From the NCBI RefSeq assembly GCF_033547075.1, contig NZ_CP137891.1, positions 310,001-374,000 on the forward strand: DNA of 64,000 bases. The letters are read 5' to 3'. This stretch comes from Flavobacterium ardleyense. GTDB lineage: Bacteria; Bacteroidota; Bacteroidia; Flavobacteriales; Flavobacteriaceae. The notes under the pieces are model-generated. The model did no database searches. It had not been told where the DNA came from and worked only from the letters and a program-made list of their open reading frames with translations. The position numbers and the translations under genes are program-made. Shown here piece after piece: positions 36,200 to 45,455 of the stretch; positions within the stretch are counted from its first letter, which is position 1; each line of letters starts with the position of its first letter.

Positions 36200-37309
36200 C
36201 TAAGCAGTTTTCTGATCAAGAGCATCTCTCAAAGCATTACCCACAATCATAAATGCCAAGGTGAGAAGCATTATTGCTATTCCAGGAACCATTGCAAGGT
36301 ATGGTTTACCCAAAATAATATAGTTATAGTGATCTTTGATAATACTTCCCCAAGTTGGGATTGGCGGTTGAGCGCCCAAACCTAAAAAGCTTAGTCCACT
36401 TTCTACTAGTATAGCTGAAGCGAAATTAGCCGCCGAAATAACAATTACCGGCGCCATAATATTTGGCAAGATATGATTTACAATTATTCTAAAATTCCCA
36501 AAGCCCAACGCTCTTGCCGCGGTAACATACTGCATTTCTTTTGCGCTGATTACTTGTCCTCTCACCACGCGCGCGACTTCGACCCACATCGTGAGTCCAA
36601 CTGCTACAAACACTTGCCAAAATCCTTTGCCCAATGCGAGCGTAATTGCAATTACCAATAATAAGGTAGGTATAGACCAGATTACGTTGACAATCCACAT
36701 TACTACAGCATCAATTTTACCGCCATAATAGCCACCCAATGCCCCAAAAAATATTCCTACCACCAATGAGATTATAACGGCAACAAATCCAATCGCAAGT
36801 GATACTCTAGAGCCAATAATCATTCTACTCAACAAATCTCTACCGTACTTATCGGTACCTAGCCAAAAATATTTGGTTGTGATCTGCTCCTTTGCAACAT
36901 CATCAATTGAGCTATAATTTGGGAATGCCTGCAGCGTAATACTTTTTTGCAGTTGCAAGGTGGCTTCTTCTGAATATTCTTCGTACACGATGGCATTATC
37001 AACGAGTGTATAGGACTTGATCGGAATTTCGGAAGTTGAATTCGGAAAGCCAACTAAATAATATTGGAGTTTTATTTCCTCCTTTTGAAGCGCGGGAATC
37101 TTTAATATCTGAACTTTAAAACCAGGTGGTTTTGAGTGGATCGATAAATGCATTTGATTGGCATTTTCTGAATTGTCAGGTGCTAGTACGTAGGCAAATA
37201 TGGAAATGAACACCAAAATTCCAATTAGACCCAAACTTGAGACACCCCAAATATTCTTTTTGAATTTTTGAAATGCAATAGCCGATAGAGACTGGGTTTC
37301 TTGTGACAC
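36200..37309 (-). CDS. Peptide-type ABC transporter permease (OppC/DppC family)
   Basis: A 369-residue inner-membrane permease. One N-terminal helix (about 20-45) is followed by an unusually long periplasmic segment (about 46-150), then YFWLGTDKYGRDLLSRMIIGSRVSL, the canonical OppC motif, and five helices. The EAA loop reads AARALGFGNFRIIVNHILPNI, and the C-terminal part ESGLSFLGLGAQPPIPTWG is diagnostic. It should form the channel with an OppB-like partner and ATPases, none of which are adjacent. The substrate is unknown; oligopeptides are the family default. Confidence 0.93.
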   Translation of the reverse strand: MSQETQSLSAIAFQKFKKNIWGVSSLGLIGILVFISIFAYVLAPDNSENANQMHLSIHSKPPGFKVQILKIPALQKEEIKLQYYLVGFPNSTSEIPIKSYTLVDNAIVYEEYSEEATLQLQKSITLQAFPNYSSIDDVAKEQITTKYFWLGTDKYGRDLLSRMIIGSRVSLAIGFVAVIISLVVGIFFGALGGYYGGKIDAVVMWIVNVIWSIPTLLLVIAITLALGKGFWQVFVAVGLTMWVEVARVVRGQVISAKEMQYVTAARALGFGNFRIIVNHILPNIMAPVIVISAANFASAILVESGLSFLGLGAQPPIPTWGSIIKDHYNYIILGKPYLAMVPGIAIMLLTLAFMIVGNALRDALDQKTA

Positions 37310-37415
37310 TTTAAATTATTGTTTTCTAGCTTAGGCGAAAATAAAACCTTTTTTCTTTTAAAGATAGCTCGAGCATCAGTATTTCATATTTATTTGGCGA
37401 AAGCCACAAAAAAAA

Positions 37416-37448
37416 ACTCCCACAACTTACATTGTGAGAGTTTTATTA
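37416..37448 (-). terminator. Terminator of prc
   Basis: AACTCCCACAA / TTGTGAGAGTT hairpin with an A-run on the left, which is a T-run on the minus strand, 18 bases beyond the prc stop. Confidence 0.8.
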
Positions 37449-37465
37449 AACTTTGCGGTCAAAAT

Positions 37466-39697
37466 TTATGACCCAACGACAGTTTTATCCTTTTTCTTCT
37501 TTCCAACCATCGGAGTTACTTTTGCTTTAGTTTCAGAATTTTGGAGATCATCCAAAACATTAATAGCTTCTTGAATATAAATATCTTTCGCTAAGCTTTC
37601 ATGCCATCTGTCACGTTTTTCTTTTAAAACAGTGTCTTTTGCAGTTATCGCATCCTCGTAAGGAAGTGAACTAAAGGTAAGGTGATTGCTGTAATCTGCC
37701 AAAGCTTTATACTTTTTTGCTTTTAGTTCAAGTTCCTTTTGCTCCTTTTGAAAATTATCGAGTTTTAAAGTGTAAACTGTCTCTTCACTTCTATCATTTA
37801 TCCACTTCGCATTCTCATCAATCAATTTAAAAGCTTCATTTTTGGACACTCGCGATTTACTATTTGCAATAGCTGCATCAAAATTATATTGTTTCGTCCA
37901 AAGCTTGTAGTTAGCCTTATCAATTTTGTCAAAGCCCATTGCATTATCAATATCACGCTCTCCCATTTTTACATAGGCATATCTGTCTGGAATTGCAATA
38001 TCGCTATGTACTCCTTCTAACTGGGTAGAACCACCATTAATGCGGTAAAATTTTTGAGTTGTCGTTTTTAATGCGCCCAAATCGCCAAAACTTGTGTTGC
38101 GTACAAACTGGTTAAGATCAAACACATTTTGAACCGTTCCTTTACCATAGGTCTGCTTGCTTCCGATAATAACCGCTCTATGGTAATCTTGTAAAGCCGC
38201 AGCCAAAATTTCTGATGCTGAAGCTGAAAAACTATTTACCATAATTACAAGAGGTCCATCCCACTGCACTTTTTTATCTGTATCGGATAAAATTTCTTTA
38301 CGCTTATTGGCCGATTTAATTTGTACAATCGGACCCTCTTCAATGAAAAGTCCAGCAATATCTACCACTGTTTTAAGCGAACCACCGCCATTATCACGAA
38401 CATCTACTACAATTCCTTTGACACCCTCAGCCTTTAGACGATCGACTTCCAGAGCCATATCCTTTGCAGCATCTCGACCATTGCGATCTTCAAAATCTAT
38501 ATAAAATTTCGGAAGGTAAATAATACCATATTTAAGTCCGTCTTTGATGACAATGCTCGATTTAGCATAAGTTTCCTCAATTTCTACTTCATCTCTAATA
38601 ATCGAAATTACTTTTAATGTTCCATCTGTCTTTTTTACAGATAATCTTACTTCAGTTCCTTTTGGTCCTTTAATTTTCTTTACAACATCATCAAGGCGCA
38701 TTCCTACAACATCTACAGGTTCTTTATTACCTTGAGCTACCTTTAAAATTTGATCCCCCGGTTCTAATTCCTTTTGCCTCCAAGCTGGACCGCCAGATAT
38801 AAGATCTGTAATCTCGGTATAGTCATTTTTCTTTTGCAACCTGGCACCTATTCCTTCAAGTTTTCCGCTCATACTAACATCAAAACGTTCTTTATCATCT
38901 GGAGCAAAATATGAAGTATGAGGATCGAATCTAGCCGCAATTGAGTTTACAAATACTGCAAACCAATCATTTCTATCCAGATCATCAACAAAGCTGAAAT
39001 ATTCATCAAGTGATTTAAGTGAATTTTCTCTCGTCTCTTTCTCCAACTGTTCGAAGGTTTTTGATTCGATTTCAACTAAATCTTTTTCCTTCTTTTTTGA
39101 ATTTTTTGCAATTGAATCTCGCACTGCAGGATCTTTTGCTTTTTCCTGAAGTTCTAGTTTATTAGACAGAGAGGACAAAGTTGAAAGTTTGATCTGTTTG
39201 CGCCACTTTTCCTTTAGCTCTGTAGTATTTTTTGCATACGGTAATTTATCGTAGTCGGTGTCAAAGCCTTCGTCAATAGTATAATTGAATGGTTTTGATA
39301 AAATCGTTTTATAGTAACCTTCACTTTCCTTGATACGTTGCATCAATTTGCTATAGGTTAAATCAAAAAATGTTAAATCACGATTTTTAATCTGGTCGTC
39401 AAGATCTAGTTCATATTTTGCAAAAGCGTCAATATCTTCTTGTAAAAAAAATCTTTTGGAAGGATCGAGTGCTTGCACATAATCTTTGTATAATCCTTTC
39501 GAAAATTCATCATCAACGGCAACAGGGTCATAGTGGCCGCGCTGTATTACAAAAGTTAACAACTCTAATAATAATTTATCTTTTTCTGGATCAACTACTT
39601 TGGCTTTGGGCATAAAGCTCCAAAATGCCAGCGATAGTGCCATCACAAGCAGCAAAATTTTGTAATTCCTTCTCATAAAATTTAATATAGTTTTCAT
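37466..39697 (-). CDS. prc: Carboxy-terminal processing protease Prc/Tsp (S41)
   Basis: A 743-residue periplasmic tail-specific protease. The N-terminal membrane anchor/signal is at about 10-30 and a long helical region follows to about 240. The PDZ domain (about 250-345) contains LEGIGARLQKKNDYTEITDLISGGPA. The S41 catalytic domain has VDVRDNGGGSL and NSFSASASEI with Ser493, and TYGKGTVQ with Lys519. A C-terminal DUF3340-like helical domain follows (about 590-740). Prc trims C-termini of envelope proteins and controls peptidoglycan hydrolases. In many Bacteroidota it stands, as here, next to surE on the opposite strand. Confidence 0.96.
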   Translation of the reverse strand: MKTILNFMRRNYKILLLVMALSLAFWSFMPKAKVVDPEKDKLLLELLTFVIQRGHYDPVAVDDEFSKGLYKDYVQALDPSKRFFLQEDIDAFAKYELDLDDQIKNRDLTFFDLTYSKLMQRIKESEGYYKTILSKPFNYTIDEGFDTDYDKLPYAKNTTELKEKWRKQIKLSTLSSLSNKLELQEKAKDPAVRDSIAKNSKKKEKDLVEIESKTFEQLEKETRENSLKSLDEYFSFVDDLDRNDWFAVFVNSIAARFDPHTSYFAPDDKERFDVSMSGKLEGIGARLQKKNDYTEITDLISGGPAWRQKELEPGDQILKVAQGNKEPVDVVGMRLDDVVKKIKGPKGTEVRLSVKKTDGTLKVISIIRDEVEIEETYAKSSIVIKDGLKYGIIYLPKFYIDFEDRNGRDAAKDMALEVDRLKAEGVKGIVVDVRDNGGGSLKTVVDIAGLFIEEGPIVQIKSANKRKEILSDTDKKVQWDGPLVIMVNSFSASASEILAAALQDYHRAVIIGSKQTYGKGTVQNVFDLNQFVRNTSFGDLGALKTTTQKFYRINGGSTQLEGVHSDIAIPDRYAYVKMGERDIDNAMGFDKIDKANYKLWTKQYNFDAAIANSKSRVSKNEAFKLIDENAKWINDRSEETVYTLKLDNFQKEQKELELKAKKYKALADYSNHLTFSSLPYEDAITAKDTVLKEKRDRWHESLAKDIYIQEAINVLDDLQNSETKAKVTPMVGKKKKDKTVVGS

Positions 39698-39796
39698 CTA
39701 ATAAAGCGTTTGCATTTGAAAAATAAAGTCGCAAATGCCAGCGACTACAATCTTTAGTTAAAGATCAAAAAATAGCTTCAAAGATATAAAATTGCC

Positions 39797-39804
39797 TATT
39801 TTTG
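39797..39804 (+). promoter_or_regulatory. Candidate -7 element for the surE operon
   Basis: TATTTTTG matches TAnnTTTG but lies 106 bases before the surE ATG, implying a rather long leader; no clear -33 box. Confidence 0.3.
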
Positions 39805-39909
39805 TTTTTCAAATGTAGATATAATATTTATTCTTAGCTGTTAATGTTTTTACAATCATTATGCCAATAGATTGGTAATTCTACATACAATGTCAATCAA
39901 ATACTTATT

Positions 39910-40689
39910 ATGAAGAAACCTTTAATACTTGTCACCAATGATGACGGAATAACTGCTCCGGGAATGCGCGCTCTAATCGAGGTAATGCAAGAGTTGGGCG
40001 AAGTAGTTGTTGTTGCACCTGACAAACCCCAAAGTGCAATGGGTCACGCCATCACAATTAATAGTACATTATTTATTAATAAAATATCGACTGCAGATTC
40101 TGAAATTGTTGAATATAGTTGCTCCGGAACTCCAGTAGATTGCGTAAAAATGGCGGTTAGCGAAATACTCCATAGAAAACCAGATTTATGTGTTTCAGGA
40201 ATAAATCACGGATCTAATTCTTCTATAAATGTAATTTATTCAGGAACGATGAGTGCAGCAGTAGAGGCTGGAATTGAAGGAATACCTGCCATTGGCTTTT
40301 CACTACAAGATTTTGCTTGGAATGCCAATTTTGAACCAACAAAGAAATTTGTAAAAACAATTGCTACGCAAGTTTTAGCACAAGGACTTCCGGACGGAGT
40401 TCTTCTGAATGTAAATTTCCCGAAACTACCTGAAAATCAAATTAAGGGAATTAAAGTATGTAGACAGGCAAAAGCATCTTGGAAAGAAAGTTTTGACAAA
40501 AGACAAACCCCCCACGGGCGAGATTACTATTGGCTCACGGGCGAATTTGTAAATGAAGATAAAGGCGAAGATACTGACGAGTGGGCTTTGGAAAATGGCT
40601 ATATTTCGCTTGTACCTGTACAGTTTGATCTGACCGCACATCATGCGATGCAACAAATTAACACTTGGAATCTAAATGAACAAAATTAA
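39910..40689 (+). CDS. surE: 5'/3'-nucleotidase SurE
   Basis: A metal-dependent nucleoside-5'/3'-phosphatase and exopolyphosphatase of 259 residues. The N-terminal metal site ILVTNDDGITAPG (Asp11, Asp12) is present, with PDKPQSAMGHAIT, the YSCSGTPVDCVKMA segment, and SGINHGSNSSINVIYSGTMSAAVEA, all conserved in SurE. It is the first gene of a probable surE - small membrane protein - lpxB operon, with a 14-base overlap to the next gene. Confidence 0.97.
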   Translation: MKKPLILVTNDDGITAPGMRALIEVMQELGEVVVVAPDKPQSAMGHAITINSTLFINKISTADSEIVEYSCSGTPVDCVKMAVSEILHRKPDLCVSGINHGSNSSINVIYSGTMSAAVEAGIEGIPAIGFSLQDFAWNANFEPTKKFVKTIATQVLAQGLPDGVLLNVNFPKLPENQIKGIKVCRQAKASWKESFDKRQTPHGRDYYWLTGEFVNEDKGEDTDEWALENGYISLVPVQFDLTAHHAMQQINTWNLNEQN

Positions 40690-40948
40690 AATAGTTTACG
40701 GATTGCTTATCGGCATCATTAGTACAGTTATAGGAACTGCTTTATTTCTTGAGCTGTTTACTGAATTTTCTTTTGTGGAAGGGTTGAGATTTAGTTCGTC
40801 AAACGGCACCATTGGAAAGATCATCACATTGGGCGCCATTCTTAATATACTAATTTTCTTCACACTGCTTAAATTAAAACAAGATTTAATGGCACGTGGA
40901 GTTGTCTTGGCAACTATCTTACTAGCAATAATGACATTAGTACTTTAA
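40676..40948 (+). CDS. Small three-helix membrane protein, conserved neighbour of surE-lpxB
   Basis: A 90-residue hydrophobic protein with membrane segments at about 6-28, 45-64 and 70-89. It overlaps surE by 14 bases and ends 4 bases before lpxB, so it is almost certainly translated with them. I do not recognise a domain. Its place directly ahead of lpxB suggests an envelope role, but that is an inference from position. Confidence 0.8.
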   Translation: MNKIKIVYGLLIGIISTVIGTALFLELFTEFSFVEGLRFSSSNGTIGKIITLGAILNILIFFTLLKLKQDLMARGVVLATILLAIMTLVL

Positions 40949-40952
40949 TTCA

Positions 40953-42065
40953 ATGAGATATTACATACTAGCTGGAGAAGCTTCGGGTGACTTGCATGGA
41001 GCTGAATTAATGAAAGAGTTGAAAAAACAAGATCCCACTGCCGAAATCCGGTTTTGGGGTGGCGATTTGATGGCTGCAGCTGGCGGCACAATAGTTAAAC
41101 ACTACCGCGATTTGGCTTTTATGGGATTTGCAGAAGTTCTTTTTAACCTCAAGACGATTCTAGGCAATATCAAAATTTGTAAAAGAGATATATTAGAATT
41201 TCGACCAGATGCGATCATATTTATTGACTATCCAGGCTTTAATATGCGAATTGCCAAATGGGCAAAAAACAATGGATTTCCAACACACTACTATATCTCC
41301 CCACAGATATGGGCATGGAAAGAGAACAGAATTACGGCAATAAAACGCGATATTGACCATATGTACGTGATTCTCCCATTTGAAAAAGATTTTTATGAAA
41401 AAAAACACAATTATAAGGTGGAATTTGTTGGCCATCCTTTATTAGATGTTATAAATAAAAAGAAAGATGCAGATTTCTCCGAATTCCGAACATTAAATAA
41501 TCTTTCCGACAAACCAATTATTGCGTTGCTACCAGGAAGCAGAAAACAAGAAATTACCAAAATGCTCTCGGTTATGACTTCTGTGGCTGACTCATTTCTC
41601 GATTATCAATTTGTAATTGCTGGAGCACCAGGACAAGAAGATTCATTTTACGAACAATTCTTAAGCAATAAAAACATTCTCTTTGTTAGTAATCAGACAT
41701 ACAATTTACTAAGTATTTCACATGCCGCACTTGTAACTTCAGGAACGGCCACATTAGAAACTGCGTTATTCAAAGTGCCCGAAGTTGTATGCTACAAAGG
41801 CAACTGGGCCTCCTACCAAATTGCGAAGCGAATAATTACATTAAAATACATCTCCCTTGTCAATTTAATAATGGATAGATTGGTGGTTGAAGAATTGATT
41901 CAGGAAGAATTTAATAAAACTTCGTTAACAAAAGCTTTAAAAAAAATACTAAACCCTGACCATAGAGCTACCCTATTTCATGATTATGAATTGCTCGAAG
42001 AACAATTAGGACGTAACGGCGCAGCAAAGAAAACTGCTATGAGGATTGTGCAAAGTTTACAGTAA
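40953..42065 (+). CDS. lpxB: Lipid-A-disaccharide synthase
   Basis: A GT19 glycosyltransferase that joins UDP-2,3-diacylglucosamine to lipid X, giving the lipid A disaccharide, at the inner face of the inner membrane. The 370-residue protein has the family hallmarks YILAGEASGDLHGAELM, IDYPGFNMRIAKWAKN, YYISPQIWAWKENRI, FVGHPLLD, ALLPGSRKQEI and VTSGTATLETAL. It is the third gene of the surE cluster. Together with lptC at 58 kb it shows that the organism makes lipopolysaccharide or lipooligosaccharide. Confidence 0.97.
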   Translation: MRYYILAGEASGDLHGAELMKELKKQDPTAEIRFWGGDLMAAAGGTIVKHYRDLAFMGFAEVLFNLKTILGNIKICKRDILEFRPDAIIFIDYPGFNMRIAKWAKNNGFPTHYYISPQIWAWKENRITAIKRDIDHMYVILPFEKDFYEKKHNYKVEFVGHPLLDVINKKKDADFSEFRTLNNLSDKPIIALLPGSRKQEITKMLSVMTSVADSFLDYQFVIAGAPGQEDSFYEQFLSNKNILFVSNQTYNLLSISHAALVTSGTATLETALFKVPEVVCYKGNWASYQIAKRIITLKYISLVNLIMDRLVVEELIQEEFNKTSLTKALKKILNPDHRATLFHDYELLEEQLGRNGAAKKTAMRIVQSLQ

Positions 42066-42256
42066 CTCGCTCTTTTTTTTACACTTATCAAATTCCGGAG
42101 TCTCTTTTGTCGTCAAAAAGTTTTGATAATATGGAAATTTTATTAAATTTACATTTCAAAAGATAATATTTATAGATAACCAACGTTTATAAATGTACTC
42201 AATTAAGATATAAATTTAAGTACAATAGCGATTGCGCTGTACACAAAAACATAGTT

Positions 42257-42886
42257 ATGCATAAGAAACTGATTCTCCTAACTTGTCTGCTTGTATCTTC
42301 GGTGACATTCTCACAGGTAGTTACAAGTAAAAAAACAGCTGAAAGGAAAGGAATATACCAAAAACCTTCTACCGAAGCCACTGTTGCAACTTCAAATAGT
42401 GATAAAAAATCAAAAGCAGTTAACAAACCTATTAATAGCAAAACTTTAAAATCTTTGCTAAATGAAAAAGGCGGAGAAGATATTGCACCTACGGCTACCG
42501 AAAATTACCTAGCAGTTCAGATGATTAATAATGCTATGGAATTTATGGGTGTAAAATATCGCACTGGTGGTACTAGCAAAGCAGGAATGGACTGTTCTGG
42601 AATGGTTACTGCAGTATTCAATATTTTTGACAAATCAATCCCACGCACTTCAAGAGACATGGCGCAAATTGGACAAAAAATCGCAGACAAAGAAGTTCAA
42701 AAGGGCGATTTGATTTTCTTTAAAACAAATGGTCGTAGTAGCATTAATCACGTAGGATTAGTTATTGGAGCAGATGAAGAAGGAATTCAATTTATTCATT
42801 CTTCTACTAGTAAAGGCGTTATTGTATCCTCAACAAAAGAATCTTACTATAAAAAAGCATTTGCACAAGTGAACAGAGTGCTTTAA
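42257..42886 (+). CDS. NlpC/P60-family cell-wall endopeptidase
   Basis: A 209-residue exported protein: a signal peptide (about 1-19, ending TFSQ), a low-complexity Ser/Thr/Lys-rich linker to about 75, then an NlpC/P60 cysteine peptidase domain. The catalytic set is Cys113 in MDCSGMV, His165 in NHVGLVIG and His181 in QFIHSS. Such enzymes cut within peptidoglycan stem peptides. In this group, Spr/MepS-like enzymes are substrates of Prc, encoded 3 kb away, though a functional link is only inferred. Confidence 0.93.
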   Translation: MHKKLILLTCLLVSSVTFSQVVTSKKTAERKGIYQKPSTEATVATSNSDKKSKAVNKPINSKTLKSLLNEKGGEDIAPTATENYLAVQMINNAMEFMGVKYRTGGTSKAGMDCSGMVTAVFNIFDKSIPRTSRDMAQIGQKIADKEVQKGDLIFFKTNGRSSINHVGLVIGADEEGIQFIHSSTSKGVIVSSTKESYYKKAFAQVNRVL

Positions 42887-42927
42887 AAAAAATCAATTAC
42901 AGTCTTTAAAATGAGTACATTAGCTCT

Positions 42928-44961
42928 ATGCTTGTACTCAAATATCCCATAGCCAAAGTTTCTATCTGTTTTGTCACAGGTATTGTGGTTGCGGTCTACT
43001 TCCCGCTTGGTAGAGCATCTATTGTCACGATAACAGCTTTTGCACTTGCAACATTTATCATTACCTACTTCGCCACCTTACACAAGGCGTACTCTCCTTA
43101 CTTCGCTGCGTCATTTGTTGGAGCTGCATTTTCCCTAGGCATGCTTGCTCAAGAAATGCACAATTTAAAGCAAGATCCAAGTCACTTTTCGCAAAAGCAA
43201 AGTGTATTTTCTAAATCAAATCAGCTCCAAATTGTACTCTTGCAACGACTTAAGCCTACCGCTTATTCAGAACGTTATATTGGCAAGATTCAAAAAATAG
43301 ACGAAGAAAATTCTAAGGGTAAAATTCTAATTAATTTCGCGAATAATGAAGAAAACCACCTGCTATCTGTAGGGAGTGTATTTCGCGTTTCTACAGTTAT
43401 ACAAGCCCAAAAGCCACCTCTTAATCCAGATAGCTTTGATTACGGAAAATACCTCGCGACCAAAGGAATCCACGGACAAGTTACTATTGATGCAAGCACT
43501 ATTGAATTGCGCAATGTACCACACCGGAATTTGCGCTATTATGCTGATCAAATTCGACTCCATATAATTCAGAATCTCTCAAAACATGGCTTTCCGCCAG
43601 CCGAAATACCTATTATATCAGCATTGTTTTTGGGAAAACAGCAAGATATATCAGCTTCTGTATTGAGAGACTACCAACTTGCAGGCGCGGTTCATATCTT
43701 GTCAGTGTCGGGATTGCATGTAGGGTTTATTTTAATTTTTATAAATTTCTTGATGAGGCCACTTCCCAAAAATAATAGCGGTAATCTTGTACGACTGATA
43801 ATAACCATCACCCTACTTTGGACTTTTGCGGTAATTGCGGGACTTTCGCCTTCGGTTGTACGATCTGTAACTATGTTTTCGTTTGTGGCGTGGGGTCTGT
43901 TGCTACGCCGTCAAACAAACATCTATTACATTCTTTTACTTTCGATATTTGTAATTCTACTTGTAGAACCGGCATTTGTTTTTGATGTTGGTTTTCAACT
44001 GAGTTATACTACCTTGTTTTTCATTATTTGGCTACAGCCAAAACTCAAAAGGATTTGGAATCCACGTCATAAAATCTTAGCCTATTTAAACGGCATATTA
44101 TCTGTCTCGGTTGCAGCACAAATTGGAGCTTTGCCACTAAGTATTTACTATTTTCACCAATTCCCAGGATTGTTTTTCATAACAAATCTCCTGATAATCC
44201 CTGCACTAACTATTATTATGATTCTAGGAATAGCCGTTCTAGTACTAGCAGCTTTTGACTATGTACCACTTTATCCTATGAAATTATTGTCTGAAGGCGT
44301 CAAAATTATAAATTATGTCATTAATAAAATTGCTTCGGAAGAACAATTTATCATCAGTAATATACCTTTCAATAAAATGCTATTATCAACTTTCTACCTT
44401 TTGATTATTAGCATAGCATTATTTATTTACAAAAGAAATTTTAATAGAATTGCCCTTGTACTTATTGCCATAATTTCGGTACAAACTGCACTTATATTGA
44501 CTAAAAAGAACTCGCAATCTTCAAGTGAGTTTGTTATATTTCACAAAACAGCCGAAACTATTCTTAGTTCCCGCTCAGGTAAAAATGTAGTTGTATATTC
44601 ATCTGATACCGTCGCTTCAAAAGTTCTTGAGAACAGCGCAATTAAAGGATATTTGGTAAATAACTTCATCAAAAAACCACAAATTAAATCTGTCTCCAAT
44701 GTTTTTACATTTCGCGATAAGCGTATTTTATTAATTGATAGCGCAGCCGTGCATCCTAAAAACGCCACTGTTGATGTTTTGATACTAACCCAATCTGCAA
44801 AAATAAATTTTGAGAGATTGCTAATAGATTTGCATCCAAAAATTGTTGTTGCTGACGGATCGAACTATAAAACTCAAGTCAGACGGTGGGAAGAGACAGC
44901 TTTAAAACAAAAAATCCCCTTCCACAAAACAAGTGAAGAGGGATTTTTTAGAGTGAAATAA
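42928..44961 (+). CDS. comEC: ComEC/Rec2-family DNA uptake channel
   Basis: A 677-residue polytopic protein. N-terminal helices are followed by a DUF4131 region (about 30-190; RVSTVIQAQKPPLNPDSFDYGKYLATKGIHGQV), then the Competence domain with GAVHILSVSGLHVGFI, AGLSPSVVRS and DVGFQLSYTTLFFI. In the C-terminal ~145 residues the fold looks like the metallo-beta-lactamase portion (VDVLILTQSAKINFERLL ... IVVADGSNYKTQVRRWEE), but the HxHxDH metal motif is absent. It should move single-stranded DNA across the inner membrane during natural transformation. Confidence 0.93.
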   Translation: MLVLKYPIAKVSICFVTGIVVAVYFPLGRASIVTITAFALATFIITYFATLHKAYSPYFAASFVGAAFSLGMLAQEMHNLKQDPSHFSQKQSVFSKSNQLQIVLLQRLKPTAYSERYIGKIQKIDEENSKGKILINFANNEENHLLSVGSVFRVSTVIQAQKPPLNPDSFDYGKYLATKGIHGQVTIDASTIELRNVPHRNLRYYADQIRLHIIQNLSKHGFPPAEIPIISALFLGKQQDISASVLRDYQLAGAVHILSVSGLHVGFILIFINFLMRPLPKNNSGNLVRLIITITLLWTFAVIAGLSPSVVRSVTMFSFVAWGLLLRRQTNIYYILLLSIFVILLVEPAFVFDVGFQLSYTTLFFIIWLQPKLKRIWNPRHKILAYLNGILSVSVAAQIGALPLSIYYFHQFPGLFFITNLLIIPALTIIMILGIAVLVLAAFDYVPLYPMKLLSEGVKIINYVINKIASEEQFIISNIPFNKMLLSTFYLLIISIALFIYKRNFNRIALVLIAIISVQTALILTKKNSQSSSEFVIFHKTAETILSSRSGKNVVVYSSDTVASKVLENSAIKGYLVNNFIKKPQIKSVSNVFTFRDKRILLIDSAAVHPKNATVDVLILTQSAKINFERLLIDLHPKIVVADGSNYKTQVRRWEETALKQKIPFHKTSEEGFFRVK

Positions 44962-44968
44962 TAATTAA

Positions 44969-45430
44969 CTAACTTTTCTTATTTTCTAAAATTTTATTCG
45001 CTCCCGCTAACCAAGCTGTTGGTCCGCCGGCAACATATCCAGTGCTTCCTAAAGCAGAGAAATTAACTTTATTTGTTCCTTGTACTAGATCGACAATCCA
45101 CACCGTTGGATAGCCGCGCACTTTAAACGCTTGTTGTAACTCAGAATTTTGCTGAGCAATTTTTGGATCTAATTTAGATCTTCTAGGAAAATCAAGTTCC
45201 AAAAGCACTACATTATTTTTTGCCCACGCATCAAATTCAGGCGTATGCAATACCTCTTTTTGAAGTTTTATACACCATCCACACCAGTCGCTACCAGTAA
45301 AAAATAGCAGCAATGGTTTTTTTGTTTTTGTAGAAATTGCCGCAGCTTTATCCAAATCAGTATGCCAAACTTCTTGTGCATTTGCAGAGAAAGAAATGGC
45401 TAGAAAAAGTAAACCTATATATTTTTTCAT
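44969..45430 (-). CDS. Periplasmic thioredoxin-like protein
   Basis: A 153-residue protein with a signal peptide (about 1-18, ending ANAQ) and a thioredoxin fold whose active site is WCGWC (Cys50, Cys53) in FFTGSDWCGWCIKLQ. The cis-proline segment is VRGYPTVWIVD. It resembles the DUF255/thioredoxin_7 type (VLHTPEFDAWAKNNVVLLELDFPRR). It probably reduces or isomerises disulfides in the periplasm. It converges with comEC, with 7 bases between their ends, and lies downstream of the transporter cluster. Confidence 0.9.
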   Translation of the reverse strand: MKKYIGLLFLAISFSANAQEVWHTDLDKAAAISTKTKKPLLLFFTGSDWCGWCIKLQKEVLHTPEFDAWAKNNVVLLELDFPRRSKLDPKIAQQNSELQQAFKVRGYPTVWIVDLVQGTNKVNFSALGSTGYVAGGPTAWLAGANKILENKKS

Positions 45431-45455
45431 TATAATAATTTTAATTTATAGAAAA

